A stretch of 64,000 bases of DNA. Origin: Candidozyma auris. Taxonomy: Eukaryota > Ascomycota > Pichiomycetes > Serinales > Metschnikowiaceae. The stretch's first letter is position 1, and each line of letters begins with the position of its first letter. The position numbers were made by a program, and so were the translations under genes. The notes under the pieces were generated by a model, which saw only the letters and a program-made list of their open reading frames with translations, was not told the DNA's origin and made no database searches. Shown here one piece after another: positions 55,693 through 64,000 of this stretch. The stretch covers positions 1,860,001 to 1,924,000 of the forward strand of contig NC_072814.1 in the NCBI RefSeq assembly GCF_003013715.1, read 5' to 3'.

Positions 55693-57582
55693 TTAGCGTG
55701 CACGCTGAAGCCGAAGATGGGCTTTGGTACTGCTCCGCACGTAGTTGAGTAAGGAACCTTCGTCTAAAGCATTCTCGTCACGAGGTTCGCCCATGGGTTG
55801 GAGAGTGTAGTGATGGATCAAGGCAGGATCCTTGTAGATCTTGAACAGTAGCATATGTTTGAGGGTGTCGATCGAGTGTAATTCGTTGCGACGCACTCGA
55901 AGAATGACTTTATCGTCATCTTCATTGCAGAGAGTGACTTTGATCTTAACATACTCTCCGTTGAATGTCGTCTTTTTTTCAGCATCTGGCGTGATGGTTG
56001 TCGTGGATGAAGAAGCTGTGATGTAAGCTTCCTTGTGCTTCTTGGGCAGAAGGGGTTTAATCTGTTCGTCATCTTCTTCGCCAAAGAGTCTAGGAGGACA
56101 TCTCGAAAAGCTGTGTTCTGAGACGATCGTTGGAGTCTTTGGCTCACAAGACAGACTTTTATGCCTCGAACTGTTCAGCATAATAGAGTCCTCGCCGCTG
56201 GAGTAGTGGGTGTGCTGCACTCCTTGGCTTCCAATGGTGCTGACAGACTCGTAACTCATGTCAGAGGAGCCCGCCTTTGGATGGTAATTTGCACTAACAG
56301 GCGATCTAGACCGAGTGTCGAGATTGACAGGTTCTTGCAACGTTGTGTCACTCATGCTTTGAGTGCCTTCACTTTTAGATTCAGAAGAAATTGTCCTTTC
56401 GTTGAAAAAATCAAACTCTTCCTCTTTGGATTCTTTATTTTGATGAGCATCCTCTTCTCCATAGCCAGCAAGAAGCAGAGAAAATGTAGATAGCGTTTGA
56501 GAGCTCTTTGATTCCACCATAGGCGAAGGTTCTTCATTTGAACGCTTTTGCATGTTCTCATTGCTTGCGGAGGCCGTGAAAGACGACATCATCGCTATCG
56601 TAGCCTGAGAAGCCTTCAAACTCCGTAGTTGAACCTGTGCTGGGGAAGTTCGCTGTCTGAGACGAGGCGACTCTCCCGTATTACGAGGAGATTGCAGTGG
56701 GGTCAGGGAGATTGAGGGAGGGCAATCAGCTCTTTGCATAGTATCTAATATGTTGATCAGATCCTTATGGAGAAGATTGTTTATCTCCGAGTCGGGAAGA
56801 GGCAAGTCGCCAGGATTCACCTCAATTCGTTTGAATTGCTCATCATTGATGAACTCTACGAACTCGTCGCAGTTTCTCACTTCGTTGATTGCCAAGAGCT
56901 CTCTCATATACTTGCTCAATTGCGCTGCCAATTGTAATAAGTCCTTGATATTGTCGTTGGAAAGCGACAGCGCCAGAACCGACTTCTCCAACAGTCTTTG
57001 TGGGTTGGGTAGGTATGGAATTGTCACCACCCGTCCCAATGAGGCAACGAGTGAGACGTACAAGTTGTAGAAGTTCTGGTAGTACTTGCAGAGGTAGACT
57101 TGCTTACCTGAGCCCATGCTGATGTCCATTCTGTACAAGTAGCGCAATTTTTTGTTCTGTAGCACCGTGGTTATTCTTATGTTTGATATGGAATCTTGCT
57201 TGCTAGTGGTGGAAGGAGAGCTCTCAAGGAGCCATTGAGCGGAGACAGGTTTTTGGAGATCGTTGGCAATGATTTCCACATACGAAGCAGGGATAAGCCC
57301 GCTGCCGGTCTTGTCGATGTACTTGACCAAAAGCCAGCCATTGCCTGGTCTGTGAACAAGCTTGACAAAGTCATTCTGTCTAACGCTCATCTCCACCAGC
57401 GATTCGGCGTCAAAGTCATACTTAACTCGCAAGACGATGACTGGGTCTCCAGATACGGGAGAAAACACCGGGGATGCTTGGAGCGAGGAGGAGGAGGAGC
57501 GAGCGATGGGGGACGAGATTGTGAGCTTCTTCAAGTTCCTCGAGGACTTTGCCTGTTTCGAAGCAAAGAGGCCGGTTGACAT
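55693..57582 (-). CDS. Bem1-like SH3-PX-PB1 scaffold protein B
   Basis: 629 residues, with an ATG at 57582. Domain order: an SH3 domain at about 48-105 (VKYDFDAES, GNGWLLVKYI, GSGLIPASYVEII), resembling the second SH3 of Bem1. A PX-like domain follows at about 134-258 (YRMDISM, VYLCKYYQNFYNLYVSLV, IPYLPNPQRLL). A long Ser/Thr-rich linker (280-540) precedes a C-terminal PB1 at about 544-629 (YVKIKVTLCNEDDDKVILRV ending RLQRAR). Bem1 is the scaffold that joins Cdc42, its exchange factor Cdc24 and PAK kinases at sites of polarised growth; its PB1 binds Cdc24. Here the first Bem1 SH3 is missing. The N-terminal LKKLTISSP and post-SH3 segment are shared with gene C, so the two are paralogues. CAG/TAG repeats lie in its 5' leader. 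Confidence 0.8.
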   Translation of the reverse strand: MSTGLFASKQAKSSRNLKKLTISSPIARSSSSSLQASPVFSPVSGDPVIVLRVKYDFDAESLVEMSVRQNDFVKLVHRPGNGWLLVKYIDKTGSGLIPASYVEIIANDLQKPVSAQWLLESSPSTTSKQDSISNIRITTVLQNKKLRYLYRMDISMGSGKQVYLCKYYQNFYNLYVSLVASLGRVVTIPYLPNPQRLLEKSVLALSLSNDNIKDLLQLAAQLSKYMRELLAINEVRNCDEFVEFINDEQFKRIEVNPGDLPLPDSEINNLLHKDLINILDTMQRADCPPSISLTPLQSPRNTGESPRLRQRTSPAQVQLRSLKASQATIAMMSSFTASASNENMQKRSNEEPSPMVESKSSQTLSTFSLLLAGYGEEDAHQNKESKEEEFDFFNERTISSESKSEGTQSMSDTTLQEPVNLDTRSRSPVSANYHPKAGSSDMSYESVSTIGSQGVQHTHYSSGEDSIMLNSSRHKSLSCEPKTPTIVSEHSFSRCPPRLFGEEDDEQIKPLLPKKHKEAYITASSSTTTITPDAEKKTTFNGEYVKIKVTLCNEDDDKVILRVRRNELHSIDTLKHMLLFKIYKDPALIHHYTLQPMGEPRDENALDEGSLLNYVRSSTKAHLRLQRAR

Positions 57583-59114
57583 AGTGGGAGAAGTGAAGAT
57601 TCAAACACAGCAGCAGCAGATTAACGAGCAGATATGGTAGTAGTATTAGTAGTAGCAGCAGTAGCAGCAGCAGCAGCAGCCCGCGGTGATATAGGTGTGG
57701 GAAAGATACAGCAAGGGCAAAAGCAAAACAGACAAACAATGGAGGAGGTGGACTTTTATGCCACAACAATGTGAAGTGCGATGGAGAAGCAGCGGAGGGT
57801 AGCACAAGACAACCAATAGACAAGAAGTGGGAAAGATGGGTTTATTCAGGCAGCAGCAGCAGCAGCAGCGATTGAAGAGAAGCGGAACCTTTCTTTACAG
57901 CGACAATTGACCGGTAACTTGTGCCAGGAACAAAAGAATTGAAGAGATGAGCGAAACGGAAGGTTCTCGCAAAAGATTAGAGGAAGCGCATCCCAACGTT
58001 GGAATGAATTATGCGTGGGCACCTCTCAAGACAAAACATTGGCATTGTGCCTCTGCATTGCATGCACCGAAGCCGCACCAGCACCTTTGGCACATGTGTA
58101 CAGAGTGTGCATATCGGCTCGCGCGACACTTATGCCTCTCCACGCGGGTGCAAACCGCCAGGCAGAAAAGCGAAGGTTGGGGAGCTACATTGGGTGGGCT
58201 GATTGCGAAAAAGAGTGGGAGAGAGCTTCTGCGAGTTTCAGGTTAGCCAGCAGGAAAAAGGTTGGTATTCGCCGAGCCGACACCGTGACGAGGTGCTTTC
58301 TTCTGCATCTGGTTGTTGAGGGCTTTTTTTAATTTTTTTTTCTATTTTGCCGGTCTGCTGTTGTGGCACCAGGAGTACCGCTTTTGTGCTTCTTGCGTGG
58401 TTCTATTACGTCGTCTAATTTCGACTAACGTTGTGAAGCTTGCAATGGGAACATTGTATCAGGCCGATACATGAATGTGTAGGAGGTATTTGGTCACAAT
58501 CGGGGCCTTAAAGGTATATTCGGGGAAAATTGCCCTTGAAGCAATGGGCGATTTCTTTGTGTTAGGGGACGTGTCTTTCGTTTTGTTACTTGTCGTTTTG
58601 TGTATTGTCCTATGAATTGTGCTCTTGAGGAATGCCTGGTGCTAAGCCCGACCACCCACAAGCGGCCCAATCAATGGAGGTTGAGAGACGATCTGCAATG
58701 GGAATTGTTCGCACTAATTACAATAATAGTGCTCGGGACGAGCGGTGGAATTAGTGCCTTGTTCCCGTAAGCTTCTTTTCTGGCGTCTGTTTACCTTTTG
58801 CGTTGTGTGCTTGACTTTCACCAACATTCTCTCTAGCCATGCGGCGATGTTCCGTTCCTGGTCCTATTATCTCGCAGCACCATATATATGAACCGCACTA
58901 CTCGTCGGCCGCGCTTCACATGTACGTCTGCTGCTCGCGGATTAATTCATGGCTGAGTGTTGAAACCTTATTATACTCCGGCGCTCTCACTAATGTACAC
59001 GGTCCGGCTGAACGGAATGCAATTTGAGGTGGTAAGTGAGCTTTCTTCACAAAGACGTTTCTCTCGCAAACAATGCGAGCTCACCACAGCGTTTTAGGAT
59101 AGGATGTCCCTCTT
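57583..59114. other. Intergenic between Bem1-like genes B and C
   Basis: 1.5 kb. It contains the CAG/TAG repeats next to gene B and short unconvincing frames (e.g. a 99-codon ATG frame from 57947). No RNA gene or recurrent motif was recognised. Confidence 0.5.
57608..57680. repeat. CAG/TAG trinucleotide repeats upstream of gene B
   Basis: Interrupted CAG and TAG/TAT triplet runs about 26-98 bp before the ATG of Bem1-like gene B; a second (CAG)6-7 run lies at about 57850-57870. They are noncoding here and probably part of the leader or promoter. Confidence 0.7.
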
Positions 59115-60800
59115 TTAGGTAACTAGAATGTTGATGTTATCACTGGCCTTGATCTGTTCAAAGAGTTCCTCCAGGTCGGCGTCCATCTCTTCGTACGTGT
59201 CCGACAGTGGTAAATTAATAAAAAGGTTATTGAACACAATCTTTTGATATACGAGCCGCTTGAATTCTGCCAAGGATGTAACATCTGCTTTGTTGAGCTT
59301 GAGCAAAAGCTTTTCTTGACTCTGTGTTTTGATCTGACATTTAAGCTGCGGGATTCCCATATTTGGTGTTGCTGGAGACGAATTGATGCTTTGCGAAGGC
59401 GGCGAGAATGTACTGATTCCTGACGACGTAGTAGTATTTGGCGAGCTGGTAACAGGCGTGCTGCGTCCCGGGCGCCCGCTCCTCGAACCGGCGACGGAGC
59501 CGGCCCTCGTGAAGGGATTGCTGTTGACTAAGGCCGCTGTGACTGGCTTGGAGGGCGGCGGCGCACTAGTTTGCAGCACTGTGGGCGCCGTCACGACTCG
59601 TCTTTGTGACGTAGTTTTCAGCCTTGTGAATTGTGGGCTATTATCACCAAATGGCGCCTTTCGAATAAGACCAGGACTCCCATCCTTAGTTGTATTAGAT
59701 CGCTTGAGATCCTTGGTCGTCTTCGCTCTGCGGAGGTCGTTCTGAAACACCAGTGCCTGTTGGTAATGATTATAAACATTTCTTGCCACAGAATGCTTCG
59801 GCATCTGCATATCATTAGGATTGGGAGATGTCAAGGGAAACTTTTTGGCTCTGTCTTCCTCTTCTCTTTTGTCCAAGACAGCATGAAGTCTCTCGCTTTC
59901 TGTTGCACTATCGGCCCTCTGTTTTGAATAGATCTTGACGGACCCTGGAAGGACTCGTTCGTTGATCACGTCATTTGTCTCATTAAGATGTTTTGGAACA
60001 ATAAAACCGGGTGCTTTCTCGTATTTGCAATCTAACCACTTGAGCAATGGGGGCAGAACCTGATAGTGCTTATTCAGAATAAGCTGATTGATGTAAGCAT
60101 CGAGATCTTTGCATCTCTCGACTAATAAAGACCTGAGCTCGGAAGATTCTCTTTTGTTGCTCGGGATCGGCTCAGGTAATTTTGGCAATCTAAGGTAATC
60201 AGGCAATTCTTCATCTGAAGACTTCTGCCAATGTCTCACATGGTCCAATAGAGACAAGTGGAGATTGTAAAAGTCCTGGTAGTAGCGACATAAGTAGGCG
60301 ACCTCTTGGGTGCTGTAGGTTATGTCGATCCGATACCAGTATCTGTCGTCATACATGAGAAAATTGGTAATCGATGCAGCTAGCGGATATGGTCTGTTGT
60401 TGATGGTGATTGGTTCGTTGTTGCGAAGAAGTTGCTTGACTTCAGCGTCGTAAAATGTCGTGTTTCCCAAAATTGTGGTTGCAGAGGTTCCAGAGTCTTG
60501 TAGCCATTGCAAAGTTATAGGGTGGAGGGGGTCGTTTACAGCAATGTCGACATAGAGACATGGAACGAGACCAGGAGAGGTCACTCTCTCGATCGACTTC
60601 ACCAAAACCCAGCCGTTGGCGAGTTTGTCCAAGAGTTTGAGGACGTCACCTTTCTTGATGGTCAATTCAGAGGCGGACTCGGCGACAAAGTCGTATTTAG
60701 CAACAAGAATCACGTTTGCACGTAGCTTGGAGTTGACGTTGTGAGCCATTGAAGGCGACGATATCTTCAAGTTCTTGAGCTGGTGTCCGATAGTAGGCAT
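59115..60800 (-). CDS. Bem1-like SH3-PX-PB1 scaffold protein C
   Basis: 561 residues, with an ATG at 60800. The SH3 domain is at about 28-87 (VAKYDFVAESASELTIKKGD, ANGWVLVKSI, SPGLVPCLYVDI). The PX-like domain is at about 135-265 (YWYRIDITYST, AYLCRYYQDFYNLHLSLLDH; the RYYQDFY block is identical to that of Bem1). A Pro/Ser/Thr-rich linker follows, then a C-terminal PB1 at about 485-561 (QLKCQIKTQSQEKLLLKLNK ending NINILVT). It begins LKNLKISSP, like gene B, and has QWLQDSG after the SH3 where B has QWLLESS. Total length is close to S. cerevisiae Bem1 (551), yet only one SH3 is present. By its PX block this is the nearer of the two to canonical Bem1. The role in Cdc42 polarity is inferred from the family. 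Confidence 0.8.
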   Translation of the reverse strand: MPTIGHQLKNLKISSPSMAHNVNSKLRANVILVAKYDFVAESASELTIKKGDVLKLLDKLANGWVLVKSIERVTSPGLVPCLYVDIAVNDPLHPITLQWLQDSGTSATTILGNTTFYDAEVKQLLRNNEPITINNRPYPLAASITNFLMYDDRYWYRIDITYSTQEVAYLCRYYQDFYNLHLSLLDHVRHWQKSSDEELPDYLRLPKLPEPIPSNKRESSELRSLLVERCKDLDAYINQLILNKHYQVLPPLLKWLDCKYEKAPGFIVPKHLNETNDVINERVLPGSVKIYSKQRADSATESERLHAVLDKREEEDRAKKFPLTSPNPNDMQMPKHSVARNVYNHYQQALVFQNDLRRAKTTKDLKRSNTTKDGSPGLIRKAPFGDNSPQFTRLKTTSQRRVVTAPTVLQTSAPPPSKPVTAALVNSNPFTRAGSVAGSRSGRPGRSTPVTSSPNTTTSSGISTFSPPSQSINSSPATPNMGIPQLKCQIKTQSQEKLLLKLNKADVTSLAEFKRLVYQKIVFNNLFINLPLSDTYEEMDADLEELFEQIKASDNINILVT

Positions 60801-60824
60801 GTTTGAACGATTAAAAATTAAAGT

Positions 60825-60939
60825 TTAGCTAGCAGGAGAAATTAAGCTAGTGGGCGGATTCAGCAATAAGGTGGACTAAGCTGAAAGGTGGAATTAGCCT
60901 GGAGGAATTAGCAGGAGGAATAAGCTGGTAGGTAGAATC
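60825..60939. repeat. Degenerate short tandem repeats upstream of gene C
   Basis: Between 25 and 139 bp before the gene C ATG, the units TTAGCxGGAGGAA / TAAGCTGxxAGGTxGAA recur five to seven times with drift. It looks like a decaying minisatellite with a 14-25 bp unit in the leader or promoter. Confidence 0.55.
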
Positions 60940-63671
60940 AATATAAATCCAGTAATAATGATACAAAACAAATTTAAGCGAGTGACTGGATGGTAGGATC
61001 GAAACCAAAGTAGTAAAATATTAGGAATGAAGCCAAAGAAGTAAAAGAAAAAAAAAGAACCAAATAAAACCAGGGAAGTTAGTAATGGAGCACCCCCTAA
61101 GTTATTCAGAGCATTCAGATACGCGACCACGCACGGCTACTAAGTGCGGCAACAAAGTCGCTTTGATAGACGCGAATCTAAAAATTCTACTTCCGCTAAA
61201 GAGATAGCGTTCCGTTAACCAACACACTGCAAGAGATGATGATGGCACGAGAACAACTTCCTCTTGTGGAATTGCTTCTAACGGTCGCAATTGAAAAATT
61301 GGTTTTTTGACTTTGGTGAAGCCTTCGTTCTCTGTAAGCAGAAACGCGACTAACGCCAAGAGTCCATCTCGTCTATGTGGAAGGAACAAAGAAACACTTT
61401 CACTTCACGTGTTTTGAAGCGGTGATTGGCTGAAACTACGAATTTGTATCACTTCACCCTACAACAGTTGAAATACATGTTTCCAGCACGCGAACCAGGA
61501 GGCCAAGGGTCTTCGAAAAAAAAAACCGGGCATCCCAGATTATATAATGCTGGACAGATCGTTCTCCTTCCGGCCATTTTTGCTCAACCGAATAGAGGCA
61601 ATGTGTCAGTGTCGCTGGTAATCCGAAAGTTTGGTAAATATGTGAAGAGAAAAGACCTAGGGGGAGGAATTTTTTTTTTGTTTTCGCAGAGGGGCCCATC
61701 CCATCTCTCTTCGTGCGACAACCACTTCTCTGTATCGGTTCACGTTTTGCAGCTGAAAGCAGTGAACCAATTGTACACTAGACTAATTGTCAGCCATATG
61801 TTGCATTGTCTCCTACAATTGTTTCCATGACTTTGCCTTTGGGCCGAAGTGTGGCGTTTTTCAGAAGACTGTCAATTCCCAGCTTCTCCTCTCTCAGAAG
61901 TCTCTCAGTGACAAAACTGGAAGCAGGAATCAGCCTGCGATTTGCAGACGCTCGCACCTGCTTTGGCGAATGCCCACAATGTACGGTGTAGACGTATAAA
62001 CGCGGTCCGATTGTTGAGTCAGCCGGCCAGCCGACCATGCCCGCCCCCCTATGAATATGCCGGTAGCAGCTGATTTCTCCGTCGAGCAAGTCATCCTTTT
62101 GAGTAACTTTTGCACCCGCCCACGGACGTTAAGCGAACATTGTGCATTGAATCTCTGACAAGCGACCATCATGATAGCTGCATCCGCATGGTTTAGGGAC
62201 CTTTAGGGATTAGCATTGCTTGCATATCGACTGTTTCATATGGAAATGAGCCTGATGTTTTCGCAGCTAAAAGTGGCTCGTTGCAAAAACGCCCTCCCTC
62301 ACTTCTACCTGCCTCGCCGTGTTTGCAATGCGAGAGTCTCTTCTGTGAATCCTGAACAGCTTCAATGCCCTACTTCAATTGCCTACTTCAATGCCCGATT
62401 CCGGTACCATAGCCAAGACAGGGTCTACTCCGAGATTTAAACGAAGAAAAGAAGCTCTTTAAGATTAGCCTCTGGCGCATTGCAGAGTTACACAAGGCAT
62501 TTCTAGGCGGCTCGTCGAGGTGAGTGTGGGCATATCGAAGCCGCAGGCGTCCAAACGAGAGATGCTTCGAGGGTCTCTACTTCAATTTCAGGAACAGCGC
62601 ACATGGATGAATTTAGGCGGACGGCTGCCTTCATTGGGCTCATAAGGTACGAGCAGAAAATGAACGAGTTGCAGTGTCCTCTCTAAGCCATTGGCGGCTC
62701 CCATTTTCACTACAGGAAGCGAAAAGAATAGTTTCAGCTAGTGAACCAAATGGGGGCTTCTGACCATTACATGACTGAAGAGAACCCTTCCAAGTCAATT
62801 GGCAGCAAGCGATGAACATCGTTGAACCGTAGAGGCTAGCCAAAAGAGGCCACCTCTTGCCGAAGGTCTGCGGCTGCAATCGTAAACGCAAACCTGTAGA
62901 CCGGCACCGGCCACACTTAGGAACCAGTCAGACAACGTCTTTACCGAAGTACAGATCTGTGCTTCTATCGAAGGGTTCTTTCACCGAATGTTTCGGAAAA
63001 ACATCCTGGCTGATTATCCGTACGGAGATAGTCGAGTGTAGATGCCACCCTTCAACAGAAGTAGCCCCAACTGTACTTGTGCAGTTTTGAGATCCATTTC
63101 GCTACGACGCACAGTGGCCGTTGATGCGAAATTGAGAGATACCACACCCAAAAATGGGTGTTTTTTCGGAGGAAAGCTCCCATAGATTTACTAGTTTTTC
63201 TGTTAAGGCACCCAGCAACTATCCGATTCCATGGAATAATCAAGTGGTTCTGGAATGCACCACTTTGTCTCTAAGCCCTCACACCGAGCATAGATTGCAT
63301 GGAAAATAGTCCTTCTTGCTGATGGTCTAGCCAGCGTCCTAGACAGTACCTGTTTGGTGGTGTTTCTTTCTAGAATGAGCAAACCCTACCAAACAGAGCA
63401 AGATCACGCAGACTTAGCCTGAGATCGTGTAACACTAGGCCTTACTCTTTCAGGAAAGGCTCGAACTTAAGGGAGGGTGTTCCTCACCAACACGAAGCTT
63501 TGAACTCTCGACAGCAGCGCTTTTGTGCAACTTATGTTTAATCGACATGTAAGATGGATGACATGTTCTCTTCCCTGTGAATCCAGTGATGTAATTTCAC
63601 TCTCGACTTCCCCGCTACCGGTCCTTCATCAGATAATGTGAACTTCAGAGGTAATTGAGTGAAGAGGCACT
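60940..63671. other. Gene-free region, right part of the window
   Basis: About 2.7 kb in which only short overlapping frames without recognisable content occur; most lack an ATG start. It holds a CACGTG (61406-61411). No tRNA, LTR pair or transposase fragment was recognised. Together with the leader of gene C it is the longest gap in the window. Confidence 0.45.
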
Positions 63672-64000
63672 TCAACAATAGCAGCGCGTGCCACGCTTCC
63701 ACCTTTCTTGGAAACAAATTAACTCTTCTTGCGTTGAACTATCACGTCTTGATATTTTTCCCCTTTCGTTCGGTGTTTGAGATTTCCACCAGAACAGCCA
63801 CATCACTCTTGCTCCGAGACTCTCTATCTCTCTATCTCTCCATGGGGAACTTCCATGGGGCTCTTCTACCAAAGGTGCTTTGCTGAGCACAGCCTTGTGC
63901 CTATGTCGTCGTATGCTTCTTGCAAGAAATTCTGAAACGTCTGAGTTCGTGTTTGTGGCATTATCCACTGGATCCACAACCAAGTCCGGATTGAGGCTGG
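63672..64000 (-). CDS. Possible 3' end of a gene entering from the right edge
   Basis: On the minus strand a frame is open from the window edge to a stop at 63672, about 109 codons. The outer part (LNPDLVVDPVDNATNTNS and onward through SEFLARSIRRHRHKAVL) has protein-like composition. The inner part, rich in Trp, Arg and Cys and overlapping a GATA/CTAT microsatellite at about 63818-63840, does not, so the real coding end may be earlier or spliced. No family was recognised. Confidence 0.25.
   Translation of the reverse strand, partial: SLNPDLVVDPVDNATNTNSDVSEFLARSIRRHRHKAVLSKAPLVEEPHGSSPWRDREIESLGARVMWLFWWKSQTPNERGKISRRDSSTQEELICFQERWKRGTRCYC
63818..63840. repeat. CTCTAT microsatellite
   Basis: A short run of CTCTATCT units on the plus strand near the right edge. 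Confidence 0.5.

Noticed and set aside
57947..58246. 99-codon ATG frame between Bem1-like genes B and C
   Set aside because: Unusual Trp/His/Cys-rich composition and overlapping open frames in all three phases point to base composition, not selection.
62640..63243. Possible decayed transposon in the right gap
   Set aside because: Short frames with stops; no LTRs, integrase or reverse-transcriptase motifs could be recognised.

Overview
The window looks like nuclear chromosomal DNA from a budding yeast of the CTG-Ser clade, most likely the Metschnikowiaceae (Candida auris / C. haemulonii / Clavispora lusitaniae group). The evidence is as follows. Almost all recognisable proteins are yeast orthologues (GLT1, ECM33, RRP43, UBP12, BPH1, SLY41, SOP4, YIP3, LAP2, THP3, YUH1, YPK3, RPS14, RPS22, RPL39). 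Introns are few, sit close to the start codon, and carry yeast splice signals. The RPS14 promoter has Tbf1-like and CACGTG boxes as in Candida. One CTG codon in YIP3 falls where the S. cerevisiae protein has a conserved serine. The species itself cannot be fixed from the sequence alone.

Layout. 1-4 kb: the 3' end of a GGA/gamma-adaptin-ear gene, a secreted or vacuolar FAS1-domain protein with Kex2-type sites, and ECM33 (GPI cell-wall protein; its signal peptide lies on a separate first exon). 4-6.4 kb: a long gene-free ECM33 upstream region. 6.4-12.8 kb: GLT1, NADH-glutamate synthase. 14.9-28 kb: RRP43 (exosome), UBP12 (deubiquitinase), BPH1 (BEACH protein). 28.5-35.2 kb: SLY41-like transporter, SOP4/EMC7, an MCH-type MFS transporter, and a membrane-anchored DUF3445/heme-dependent demethylase-like protein. 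36.1-38.2 kb: ribosomal proteins RPS14, RPS22 and spliced RPL39 (RPS22 and RPL39 are divergent). 38.7-52.5 kb: spliced YIP3, LAP2, a Sel1-repeat protein, an unrecognised protein, THP3 with an unusual basic repeat extension, YUH1, a multi-spanning membrane protein, and the AGC kinase YPK3. 53.4-60.8 kb: three consecutive same-strand genes, each with a C-terminal PB1-like domain; two of them are SH3-PX-PB1 proteins resembling Bem1. 60.8-64 kb: essentially gene-free, with a possible gene end at the right edge.

Most genes are unrelated housekeeping or secretory-pathway genes, as usual for yeast. The two patterns most worth following are the tandem Bem1-like (polarity scaffold) family at 53-61 kb, and a short motif, TGGYTGCRAAA. 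I found that motif 12 times, all in intergenic DNA and mostly in promoters. It looks like the binding site of a widely used regulatory factor.
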